37,115 nt of DNA from the NCBI GenBank assembly GCA_002329075.1, contig DCXR01000053.1:27993-65107 (forward strand). Direction: 5' to 3'. How positions within the stretch are numbered: the stretch's first letter is position 1; the number at the start of each line of letters is the position of its first letter. The stretch comes from Candidatus Neomicrothrix sp. UBA2131. Lineage in GTDB: Bacteria; Actinomycetota; Acidimicrobiia; Acidimicrobiales; MedAcidi-G1. The notes beneath the pieces were generated by a model. That model did not search any database. It was not told where the DNA came from and saw nothing but the letters and a program-made list of their open reading frames with translations. A program made the position numbers and the translations under genes. Positions 25,411 through 33,900 of the stretch are shown piece after piece.

Positions 25411-25974
25411 ATGGCGACAATCACCACGAACGACCTCAAGAACGGCATGGCCCTCGAACTCGGCGACGGGCTCTTCACGGTCGTCGAATTCCAGCACGTG
25501 AAGCCCGGCAAGGGCCACGCCTTCGTACGGACGACCCTGCGCAACGCACGCACCGGCAGCAGCGTCGACCGGACCTTCCGGGCCGGCGAAAAGGTCGAGC
25601 GGGCCATGATCGACAAGCGGTCGATGCAGTACCTGTACCGCGACGGACCGGACTTCGTGTTCATGGACAACGAGACCTACGAGCAGATCTCGATCCCGCC
25701 GGAGGCGCTCGGCCCGGCGGTCGACTACCTGGTCGACGGCAGCGCACCGATCATGCAGATGTACGGCACCGAGGTGATCGGCGTCGAACTGCCCGCAGCG
25801 GTCGAACTCGTCATCACCGTGACGGAACCGGGCCTGGCAGGCGACCGGGTGTCCGGCGCCCGCAAGCCGGCCACGCTCGAGACGGGCCTCGTAGTCCAGG
25901 TGCCGCTCTTCATCGAACAGGGCGAGACGATCAAGGTCGACACCCGCTCGGGCGAGTACCTGAGCCGGGGCTGA
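25411..25974 (+). CDS. efp: Translation elongation factor P
   Basis: EF-P relieves ribosome stalling at polyproline stretches. The 187 residues show three domains: the N-terminal KOW-like domain with the loop HVKPGKGHAFVRTTLRN, whose Lys is the residue modified in many bacteria, the OB domain, and the C-terminal YLSRG ending. No EpmA or EarP partner is in the window. The start ATG at 25411 has a clear Shine-Dalgarno, GGAGGA at 25401-25406. Confidence 0.97.
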   Translation: MATITTNDLKNGMALELGDGLFTVVEFQHVKPGKGHAFVRTTLRNARTGSSVDRTFRAGEKVERAMIDKRSMQYLYRDGPDFVFMDNETYEQISIPPEALGPAVDYLVDGSAPIMQMYGTEVIGVELPAAVELVITVTEPGLAGDRVSGARKPATLETGLVVQVPLFIEQGETIKVDTRSGEYLSRG

Positions 25975-25988
25975 CCCGGGACGGGAGC

Positions 25989-26432
25989 ATGAGCGCAGGA
26001 CGTCCGGACCCGGAACCGGGCAGCGGCATCGGGTCCCGCCGTGAGGCCCGCGAGACGGCGCTCGGCATCCTCTACTCCGCCGACCGCCGGGGTGAGGACC
26101 CCGCCGAGGTCCTGGCCGCACAGCCGGTGCCCCCTCCCGACTACGCCGACGACGTGGTCCGCGGCGTGGCCGACCACGTCGACGAACTCGACGCCCTGAT
26201 CGACTCCTACTCGGAGGGATGGCGCACGGACCGGATGCCGGCAGTCGACCGGGCGCTGCTGCGCATGGCGGTCTTCGAGCTGCTCCACAGACCTGACGTG
26301 CCCACCGAAGCCGTTCTGGCCGAGGTCGTCGAGCTGGCCGCCGACTACTCGACCGAGCGCTCGGGCCGCTTCGTCAACGGGGTGGTCTCGCGCATCGCCG
26401 AGAAACACCGGCCGACCCCCGACGAGGCGTGA
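25989..26432 (+). CDS. nusB: Transcription antitermination factor NusB
   Basis: NusB with NusE forms the boxA-binding antitermination module for rRNA operons. The 147 residues have SRREARETALGILYSADRRG, MPAVDRALLRMAVFELLHRPDVPTEAVLAEVVELAADYS, and RFVNGVVSRIAE, all characteristic. The ATG at 25989 is 14 bases after efp. A longer open frame upstream is a shadow of efp and pepQ. The stop overlaps the GNAT gene by GTGA. Confidence 0.95.
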   Translation: MSAGRPDPEPGSGIGSRREARETALGILYSADRRGEDPAEVLAAQPVPPPDYADDVVRGVADHVDELDALIDSYSEGWRTDRMPAVDRALLRMAVFELLHRPDVPTEAVLAEVVELAADYSTERSGRFVNGVVSRIAEKHRPTPDEA

Positions 26433-26983
26433 GCGCCTGGCGACTCCCGCCGGATGGGCTCCCCTTCCCGGATCCGCCCCTCGTCGGCGATCCCGGAATC
26501 CTCCTCCGACCCTGGGCCATCGGGGACGCCCCGGCACTGGCCACCGCCTGGGTCGACCCCGAGATCGCCCGGCGACTGCCCGTCCCCGACGACCCGACGG
26601 TCGAACGTGCGGCGCACTGGATCGCCGGTGGGGCGAAACGCCGCCGGCTCGGGCTGGCCCTGGACCTGGTGGTGGTCGACGCCGACGACCGCGTGCTCGG
26701 CGAGGTCGGTCTCTCGTCCTTCGACGCAGACCGCGCTGCCGCCCTGATCGGATGGTGGACGATGGCCTCCGCACGCGGTCGTGGGGTGGCGTCGGCCGCA
26801 GCCCGCCTCCTCACCAACTGGGCGCACAACGGACTCGGGCTCTGCGTCCTGGTGGCGCAGATCGGACCGGACAACCCGGCCTCCGTCCAGGTCGCCGAAC
26901 GGGCGGGCTTCCGGGAGCTTTCGGGCCGGACGGGAGCCTGGGTGGCGAACATCGCGGAACGCGCGCTCCCCGGAGGCTGCTAG
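26429..26983 (+). CDS. GNAT family N-acetyltransferase, RimJ/RimL-like
   Basis: A 184-residue GNAT acetyltransferase. Family features are ILLRPWAIGDAPALATAW at the start of the fold, LGEVGLSSFDADRAAALIGWWTM for the central strands, ARGRGVASAAARLLTNWA as the acetyl-CoA-binding R/QxxGxG/A region, and NPASVQVAERAGFRELS at the end. The substrate is unknown. It overlaps nusB by GTGA and sits where Streptomyces has bldD. The stop TAG at 26981-26983 is also the start of the predicted pyr -10 box. Confidence 0.88.
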   Translation: MSAWRLPPDGLPFPDPPLVGDPGILLRPWAIGDAPALATAWVDPEIARRLPVPDDPTVERAAHWIAGGAKRRRLGLALDLVVVDADDRVLGEVGLSSFDADRAAALIGWWTMASARGRGVASAAARLLTNWAHNGLGLCVLVAQIGPDNPASVQVAERAGFRELSGRTGAWVANIAERALPGGC

Positions 26984-26990
26984 CATCGCC
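26981..26990 (+). promoter_or_regulatory. Predicted promoter of the pyr operon
   Basis: TAGCAT at 26981-26986 fits TAnnnT, overlaps the stop codon of the preceding gene, and predicts a transcript start near 26992-26995. That places the 5' end of the RNA at the base of the PyrR-binding-loop-like hairpin. No clear -35 is seen. Confidence 0.5.
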
Positions 26991-26991
26991 G

Positions 26992-27029
26992 GGACCGTGA
27001 AACGGGTCCCGAGAGGCCCGAACGGAACC
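26992..27029 (+). promoter_or_regulatory. PyrR-binding-loop-like RNA hairpin in the pyr leader
   Basis: The upper stem CGGGTC (27003-27008) pairs with GGCCCG (27015-27020) around the hexaloop CCGAGA (27009-27014), which fits the CNGNGA loop of the PyrR recognition consensus I recall (ARUCCNGNGAGGYU; about 12 of 14 positions match). An A-rich bulge (GAAA, 26999-27002) sits on the 5' side. A lower stem pairs CCGT (26995-26998) with ACGG (27022-27025), and GG with CC further out. The Shine-Dalgarno AGGAG (27030-27034) abuts it directly, so bound PyrR should hinder translation of pyrR. Confidence 0.72.
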
Positions 27030-27043
27030 AGGAGTAGAGGCCC

Positions 27044-27610
27044 GTGGCCGAACGAGAACGACGCCAGACGCCCCCATTCGGGGGCGTTTTCGTTGCCCAC
27101 GCACGGATCATGGACGCCGACGACATGGCCCGCGCCGTCCGTCGCATGGCCCATGAGGTGATCGAACGCAACCACGGCCTGGACCTGGTGGTCGTGATCG
27201 GACTCCAGACCGGAGGCGTGCCACTCGCCGATCGCCTGGCCGACGCCCTCGACGAGATCGATGGAACCCGCCCGCCCGTCGGCCGCCTCGACGTCGCCCT
27301 CCACCGCGACGACATCGGCCTGCGTCCCGTCGTTCCCGAGGCCGCCACCGACATCCCGGTCGACCTGGACAACAGCATCGTGGTCCTCGTCGACGACGTC
27401 CTGTTCACGGGCCGCACCATCCGTGCGGCGCTCGACGCCGTCTGCGACTTCGGTCGTCCCCGGGCGATCCAACTGGCCGTCATGGTCGACCGTGGCCACC
27501 GGGAGTTGCCGATCCGCCCCGACTTCGTGGGCAAGAACCTGCCGACCCGCCGCGACGAGGTCGTCGACGTCCACCTCGAGGGCGTCGACCTGGGGGTCAT
27601 GCAGAAGTGA
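27044..27610 (+). CDS. pyrR: Pyrimidine operon regulator PyrR (bifunctional, UPRTase-like)
   Basis: PyrR binds pyr leader RNA in a UMP/UTP-dependent way and usually has uracil phosphoribosyltransferase activity. The protein has the PRPP motif VVLVDDVLFTGRTIRAAL, and RRMAHEVIERN and VDRGHRELPIRPDFVGKN, where RNA-contact residues lie in the Bacillus protein. The usual TRG of the nearby loop reads TGG (GLQTGG). The GTG at 27044 (188 residues) has a strong Shine-Dalgarno 9 bases upstream. It adds about 22 residues before the family core, which begins near the ATG at 27110, and these codons contain an intrinsic terminator. The ATG at 27110 has no Shine-Dalgarno. Confidence 0.93.
   Translation: MAERERRQTPPFGGVFVAHARIMDADDMARAVRRMAHEVIERNHGLDLVVVIGLQTGGVPLADRLADALDEIDGTRPPVGRLDVALHRDDIGLRPVVPEAATDIPVDLDNSIVVLVDDVLFTGRTIRAALDAVCDFGRPRAIQLAVMVDRGHRELPIRPDFVGKNLPTRRDEVVDVHLEGVDLGVMQK
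27068..27094 (+). terminator. Intrinsic terminator inside the 5' end of pyrR (attenuator)
   Basis: A perfect 8-bp stem, ACGCCCCC (27068-27075) with GGGGGCGT (27080-27087), loop ATTC, is followed by TTT and a T-rich tail to 27094. It is the only convincing Rho-independent terminator seen in the window, where T4 runs are scarce. It lies 22 bases after the pyrR GTG and is read in frame as residues TPPFGGVF. With the PyrR-binding-loop-like hairpin upstream, I infer an attenuator. Confidence 0.75.
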
Positions 27611-27644
27611 CCGGTCAGTCCCCGTCGGCGAACCGGAGGTCGTC

Positions 27645-28595
27645 GTGACCGCCCACCTGCTCGGCATCGACGGCATGGACCGTGCCGAGATCGAGGAACT
27701 CCTCGACCTGACCGACACCTTCGCCGAGATCGGCCGACGCCCGATCGCCAGGGTCCCTGCACTGCGTGGACGGACCGTGGCCACCCTGTTCTTCGAGGAT
27801 TCCACCCGGACGCGGGTGTCGTTCGACACGGCGGCCAAGCGGCTCTCCGCCGACACGCTCAACTTCGCCGCCGGCTCGTCGTCGCTCAGCAAGGGCGAGA
27901 GCCTGCGCGACACCGTCGACGTCATCGCCTCGTACGGCGTCGACGCCCTCGTGGTGCGCCACCCCATGGCCGGCACCCCGCACCGGATCGCCGACTGGAC
28001 CGACGCCTCGGTCGTCAACGCCGGCGACGGCTCGCACGAACACCCCACGCAGGCGTTGCTCGACGCCTACACGATCAGACAGCACCGTGGATCCCTGGAC
28101 GGCATGCACATCGGGATCGTCGGCGACATCCGGCATTCGCGTGTGGCCCGGTCCAACGTGCTGGCCTTCTCGGCCCTCGGCGCCCAAGTCACCCTTGTGG
28201 CCCCCACGACCCTGCTGCCGCCGTCGCTCGTCGGCTGGCCGGTCAGGGTCAGCCAGGACCTCGACGAGGTCCTGCCCACGCTCGACGCCTGCTACCTGCT
28301 CCGCATGCAGAGCGAACGCATCACCGAGGGCCTGATCCCCTCGCTGCGCGAGTACGTGGCCGACTACGGGCTGAACGCCACCAGGGCAGCCCGACTCCCC
28401 ACCGAGGCGCTCATCTGCCACCCGGGCCCCACCAACCGGGGTGTCGAGCTCAGCGCCGAGGTCGCCGCCGATCCGCGGTCCGTGATCCTGGACCAGGTCG
28501 TCAACGGGGTCTCGGTGCGCATGGCGGTGCTGTTCCTGCTCCTCGGCTCCGGCAGGGAACTCCTCGAGAGGTCCGAATCGGAGGCCGGGGCATGA
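27645..28595 (+). CDS. pyrB: Aspartate carbamoyltransferase catalytic subunit
   Basis: ATCase condenses carbamoyl phosphate with aspartate. The 316 residues contain the carbamoyl phosphate site FFEDSTRTRVSF, SSLSKGESLRDT, the segments VVRHPMAG and HEHPTQALLDAYTI, the aspartate-domain GDIRHSRVARSN and YLLRMQSER, and HPGPTNRGVE. No regulatory PyrI gene is present. The GTG at 27645 has GGAGG at 27635-27639. The stop overlaps pyrC by ATGA. Confidence 0.96.
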   Translation: MTAHLLGIDGMDRAEIEELLDLTDTFAEIGRRPIARVPALRGRTVATLFFEDSTRTRVSFDTAAKRLSADTLNFAAGSSSLSKGESLRDTVDVIASYGVDALVVRHPMAGTPHRIADWTDASVVNAGDGSHEHPTQALLDAYTIRQHRGSLDGMHIGIVGDIRHSRVARSNVLAFSALGAQVTLVAPTTLLPPSLVGWPVRVSQDLDEVLPTLDACYLLRMQSERITEGLIPSLREYVADYGLNATRAARLPTEALICHPGPTNRGVELSAEVAADPRSVILDQVVNGVSVRMAVLFLLLGSGRELLERSESEAGA

Positions 28596-29884
28596 CCATC
28601 GTCCTGCGTGGAGGCCGGGTCATCGACCGGTCCGGCGAGCGTGTCGCCGACGTCGAGGTCGGCGACGATGGCCTGATCGCAGCCGTGGGGACCGGACTCT
28701 CAGGCGACACCGACCTCGACGCCTCCGGTTGTGTCGTCTCGCCGGGCTTCGTCGACCTCCACGTGCACCTGCGCCAGCCGGGCCAGGAGGACGCCGAGAC
28801 CATCGAGACCGGCGCCCGGGGTGGAGCCCTGGGCGGCTACACGGCCCTGGTGGCGATGCCGAACACCGAACCGACCACGGACTGTCCGGCTGTCATCGAG
28901 CTGGTCCGCACCCTCGGACACGGCGCATCCTGCGAGATCATCCCGACCGGCGCCATGACCGTCGGGCGTCGGGGCGAGGACATGGCGCCCCTGGGCGAGC
29001 TCGTCGACATGGGTGTCGGGATCTTCACCGACGACGGCACCGGCCTGCAGGACCCCCGGCTGATGCGGCGGGTCATGGAGTACAGCACCGGACTCTCGCA
29101 CCGCCTGGGCCGGCCTGTGGTGCTGGCCCAGCACTGCGAGGTGACCGCTCTGTCGGCGGGCGGCTACATGCACGAGGGGGAGTGGTCCTCCCGTCTCGGG
29201 ATCCCCGGCCAGCCGGGCGAATCCGAGGACCTCATGGTGATGCGCGACATCGCCCTCGTGCGGCTCACGGGCGCCCACCTGCACCTCCAGCACCTCTCGA
29301 CCGCCGCCGGCGTGGCCATGGTCCGCGACGCCAAGGCCGCCGGCCTGCCCGTCACCGCCGAGGCCACCCCGCACCACTTCACGCTCACCGACGCCGCTTG
29401 CGCCACCTACGACCCCGTGTTCAAGGTGCATCCGCCGCTCCGAAGCGATGCCGACGTCGTCGCAGTCCGCCTGGGCCTCGCCGACGGGACCATCGACGCA
29501 ATAGCCACCGACCACGCCCCCCACACGGACCACGCCAAGGAACTGTCGTTCGACCTTGCACCGCCGGGAATGCTGGGGCTCGAGACGGCATTCCCGCTGG
29601 CCCTCGACGGGCTCGGCCTCGACCTGCCAGACGTGCTGGCGCTCCTGTCCTGGCGGCCGGCGGCGATCGCCGGCCTGTCGGACCGTCACGGCACCGACAT
29701 CGAACCGGGGAACCCCGCCAACCTGTGCGTCGTGGACCCCGATGCCACCTGGGTGGTCTCCGGCCGGGCGATGGCCTCCCGGAGTTCGAACTCACCGTTC
29801 GAGGGGCGCACGCTCCGGGGACGGGTACGACACACGATGCTGGCGGGACAGCCCGTGGTGGTCGACGGGGAGGCCCGCCGGTGA
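28592..29884 (+). CDS. pyrC: Dihydroorotase, class I
   Basis: Cyclises carbamoyl aspartate to dihydroorotate. The 430-residue length and motifs place it in the class I (PyrC/allantoinase-like) group: metal motif DLHVHLRQPGQED, ALVAMPNTEPTTD, the Asp ligand in IFTDDGTGLQD, His in AQHCEV and LQHLST, and the catalytic Asp in ATDHAPHTDHAK. It starts with an ATG overlapping pyrB and ends overlapping carA by GTGA. Confidence 0.96.
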   Translation: MTIVLRGGRVIDRSGERVADVEVGDDGLIAAVGTGLSGDTDLDASGCVVSPGFVDLHVHLRQPGQEDAETIETGARGGALGGYTALVAMPNTEPTTDCPAVIELVRTLGHGASCEIIPTGAMTVGRRGEDMAPLGELVDMGVGIFTDDGTGLQDPRLMRRVMEYSTGLSHRLGRPVVLAQHCEVTALSAGGYMHEGEWSSRLGIPGQPGESEDLMVMRDIALVRLTGAHLHLQHLSTAAGVAMVRDAKAAGLPVTAEATPHHFTLTDAACATYDPVFKVHPPLRSDADVVAVRLGLADGTIDAIATDHAPHTDHAKELSFDLAPPGMLGLETAFPLALDGLGLDLPDVLALLSWRPAAIAGLSDRHGTDIEPGNPANLCVVDPDATWVVSGRAMASRSSNSPFEGRTLRGRVRHTMLAGQPVVVDGEARR

Positions 29885-30996
29885 CGGAACCCGTCCACGG
29901 GATCGCCGAGGCGTTGCTGGTCCTCGCCGACGGCACCGTCTTCGAAGGCGAGGCGATCGGGGCACCTCCACCCGACGGCGTCCAGACCGGCGAGGTGGTG
30001 TTCAACACCGTGCTCTGCGGCTACCAGGAGGTCATCACCGACCCGTCGTATGCAGGACAGGTCATCGCCTTCACCTACCCCCACATCGGCAACTACGGCG
30101 TCAACCCCGACGACTACGAGAGCCGCCGACCGTTCTGCCGCGGCGTGATCGTGCGCGACCTGGCCCGTCGGCACAGCAACTGGCGGGCCACCGGCAACCT
30201 CGACGACCTGCTGCGCGGGCACGGGATCCCCGGCATCGGAGGCATCGACACCCGCCGCCTGACCCGCCACCTGCGGGACCTCGGGGCCATGCCGGGCGCC
30301 TTCGGGACCGCCGACGAGGCGACGCTGCGAGCCGCGGCCGTGGGCGCCGTCGGCACCGACGGCATCGACCTCGTCGCCACGGTCACCTGCGAGGAGCCCC
30401 ACTCGGTGCCGTCCACCGGTGGGGGGCGCCGGATCGTGGCCTACGACTTCGGCATCAAGGCCACGATCCTGCGGCACCTCTCCGGCCTGGGCGAGGTCAC
30501 GGTGGTTCCGGCCTCCACATCGGCCGACGAGGTCCTGGCCCTCGGCCCGGACGGCGTGTTCCTCTCCAACGGCCCCGGCGACCCGGAGCCCCTCACCGGC
30601 ATCCGCGGCCAGATCACCGACCTCCTGGGCAGGGTGCCCGTCTTCGGCATCTGCCTCGGACACCAACTGCTGGCCGGCGCCCTCGGAGCCGAGACCTTCA
30701 AGCTCCCCTTCGGCCACCACGGCGGCAACCACCCCGTCCGCAACCTCGCCACCGGCAGCGTCGAGATCACCAGCCAGAACCACAACTACTGCGTCGCCGA
30801 GGGGTCGATCCCGTCGGCCGACCTCACGCATGTGAACCTCAACGACGGAACGGTCGAAGGCCTCCGCTGCCGCGATGTCCCGGCGTTCAGCGTGCAGTAC
30901 CACCCCGAGGCCGGCCCCGGCCCGCATGACAGCCGCTACCTGTTCGCCGAGTTCGAGCAACTCATGGCAGCAGCCGGTGGAAGGGCGGGAGCCTGA
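29881..30996 (+). CDS. carA: Carbamoyl phosphate synthase small (glutaminase) subunit
   Basis: CarA releases ammonia from glutamine for CarB. In 371 residues it has the N-terminal domain (GEVVFNTVLCGYQEVITDPSYAGQVIAFTYPHIGNYG), GGIDTRRLTRHLR, and the class I amidotransferase domain with the Cys nucleophile in VFGICLGHQLLAGALG and the His-Glu pair in VQYHPEAGPGPHD. The GTG at 29881 overlaps pyrC. The stop and the carB start share a base (TGATG at 30994-30998). Confidence 0.96.
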   Translation: MTEPVHGIAEALLVLADGTVFEGEAIGAPPPDGVQTGEVVFNTVLCGYQEVITDPSYAGQVIAFTYPHIGNYGVNPDDYESRRPFCRGVIVRDLARRHSNWRATGNLDDLLRGHGIPGIGGIDTRRLTRHLRDLGAMPGAFGTADEATLRAAAVGAVGTDGIDLVATVTCEEPHSVPSTGGGRRIVAYDFGIKATILRHLSGLGEVTVVPASTSADEVLALGPDGVFLSNGPGDPEPLTGIRGQITDLLGRVPVFGICLGHQLLAGALGAETFKLPFGHHGGNHPVRNLATGSVEITSQNHNYCVAEGSIPSADLTHVNLNDGTVEGLRCRDVPAFSVQYHPEAGPGPHDSRYLFAEFEQLMAAAGGRAGA

Positions 30997-33900
30997 TGCC
31001 CCGCCGGGCCGACATCGAGAGCATCCTGCTGATCGGCTCCGGTCCGATCGTGATCGGCCAGGCCTGCGAGTTCGACTACTCCGGTACCCAGGCATGCCGG
31101 GTGCTGCGCCAGGAGGGCTACCGGGTCATCCTCGCCAACTCGAACCCGGCGACGATCATGACCGACCCGGACTTCGCCGACGCCACCTACGTCGAACCGC
31201 TGCGCCTCGACGTCCTCGCCCGCATCATCGACAAGGAACGCCCCGACGCCCTGCTCCCGACCCTCGGAGGCCAGACGGCCCTGAACCTGGCGATGGAGCT
31301 GGTGGAGGCCGGCATCCTCGACGAGTACGGGGTCGAGCTCATCGGTGCCGACGCCGAGGCCATCGCCACGGCCGAGGACCGCGAGCGCTTCAAGGATGCA
31401 ATGCTCGAGATCGGCCTCGAGGTTCCCGCCTCCGGCATCGCCCACGACATGGACGAGGCGCGCCGGGTGGTCGATGACATCGGCCTCCCGGTCGTCATCC
31501 GGCCCGCGTACATCCTCGGCGGGCGGGGCACCGGCATCGCATCGACCCCGGAGGAGTTCGAACAGGTCGCAGCACAGGGCCTCGAAGCCAGCCGGATCCA
31601 CGAGATCCTGATCGAGCGCTCGATCGCCGGATGGAAGGAGTTCGAGCTCGAGGTGATGCGCGACCGGGCCGACAACTGCGTCGTCGTCTGCTCGATCGAG
31701 AACGTCGACCCCATGGGTGTACACACCGGCGACTCGATCACGGTGGCGCCCGCCCAGACCCTGACCGACGTGGAGTACCAGCAGATGCGCGATGCGGCGT
31801 TCGCCTGCCTGCGAAGGGTCGGGGTCGAGACGGGGGGCTCCAACGTGCAGTTCGCCGTCGACCCGGCCACCGGGCAGCAGGTCGTCATCGAGATGAACCC
31901 GAGGGTGAGCCGCTCATCGGCCCTGGCCTCGAAGGCCACGGGGTTCCCGATCGCCAAGATCGCCGCCCGGCTGGCGGTCGGCTACACCCTCGACGAGATC
32001 CCCAACGACATCACGGAGAAGACGCCGGCGGCGTTCGAACCGACCATCGACTACGTCGTCACCAAGGTCCCCCGGTGGGCGTTCGAGAAGTTCCCCGGCG
32101 CGTCGGGCGTGCTCGGTACATCGATGCAGTCGGTCGGCGAGGTCATGGCTATCGGCCGGACGTTCCCCGAATCCCTCCAGAAGGGCCTCCGGTCGCTCGA
32201 GAACGGACGCCTCGGCCTCAACTCCGATCCGGCAGAGGGGGCGCTGGACGAACTCGACGACGAGGTGCTCGCCGTCGCAACCGCGATCGCCACGCCGGGA
32301 CGGATCTTCCAGGTCGAGGCCCTGCTGCGCCGGGGCCGAACCGTCGACCAGGTCCACGACGTCACGGGGATCGACCCCTGGTTCCTCGACCAGGTCCTGG
32401 CCATCGCCGAAGAACGCCTGGCAATCGAGGCCATGGAACCGGACGGACTCGGACGGCGGGACTGGCGTAGGGCCAAGCAACTGGGGTTCTCCGACGCCCA
32501 ACTCGCCTACCTGTGGCGCGTCGACCCGTCGTCGGTACGCCAGCTCCGCGAGGCGGCCGGCGTGATGCCGACCTACAAGACGGTCGACACCTGCGGCGCC
32601 GAGTTCGCCGCCGAGACGCCCTACCACTACTCGACATGGGAGGAGGAGGACGAGGTCCGTCCCTCCGAACGGCCCAAGGTGATGATCCTGGGCTCGGGAC
32701 CCAACCGGATCGGGCAGGGCATCGAGTTCGACTACTGCTGTGTCCACGCCAGCTTCGCCCTGAGCGACGCCGGCTACGAGACGATCATGGTCAACTGCAA
32801 CCCCGAGACGGTTTCCACCGACTACGACACCAGCGACCGCCTCTACTTCGAGCCGTTGACGTACGAGGACGTGATGAACGTCGCCGCCGCCGAACAGCCC
32901 GTGGCCATCGTCGTCTCGCTGGGCGGCCAGACACCGCTCAAGCTGGCGGGTCTGCTCCCCGAGGCGCTGGTAGCGGGGACCAGCCCGCAGTCGATCGACC
33001 TGGCAGAGGACCGCGAGCAGTGGAACTCGCTCTGCAGGGAACTCGACATCCTCCAACCGCCGGGTGGCACGGCCGTCGACCTGGAACAGGCCCGGGCCGT
33101 CGTCTCCGAGATCGGCTACCCGGTCCTGGTCAGACCGTCGTACGTGCTGGGCGGACGGGCCATGGAGATCGTCTACGACGACACCCAACTCCAGCGGGCC
33201 ATGTCCGAGTTGAGCGGCTTCGGCAGCCTGGGGATCGAAGGCGGGCTTTCCGCCGAACGGCCGGTGCTCGTGGACCGCTTCCTCGAGGACGCCACCGAGG
33301 TCGACGTCGACGCCATCCGCGACGCCGACGGCGACCTCGTGATCGGCGCCGTCATGGAGCACGTCGAGGAGGCGGGCGTCCACAGCGGAGACAGCGCCTG
33401 CGTGATCCCACCGCCCCACCTTTCCGACGAGGTGGTCACAATGATCGAGGCACACACCCGCCGGATCGCCGAGGCACTCGAAGTCCGGGGCCTCGTCAAC
33501 GTGCAGTTCGCAGTCAAGGCCGACGAGGTCTACGTCATCGAGGCCAACCCCCGGGCCTCACGCACGGTCCCCTTCGTCGCCAAGGCCACCGGGGTTCCAC
33601 TCGCCAAGGTCGCCAGCCGGGTCATGCTGGGCGCAACCCTGGCCGAGTTGCGCACCGAGGGCCTGCTCGTCGACCGGGTGGTCGGCGACCACGTGGCCGT
33701 CAAGGAGGCGGTCATGCCGTTCAACCGGTTCCCGGAGGCCGACCCGGTGCTCGGTCCCGAGATGCGTTCGACGGGCGAGGTCATGGGCATCGACCTGACC
33801 CCCGGCCTGGCCTTCTACAAGTCGCAGGTCTCCGCAGGCAGCGACCTCCCCGAGATGGGTACCGTGTTCTTCTCCCTCGCCGACCGGGACAAGCGGGCCG

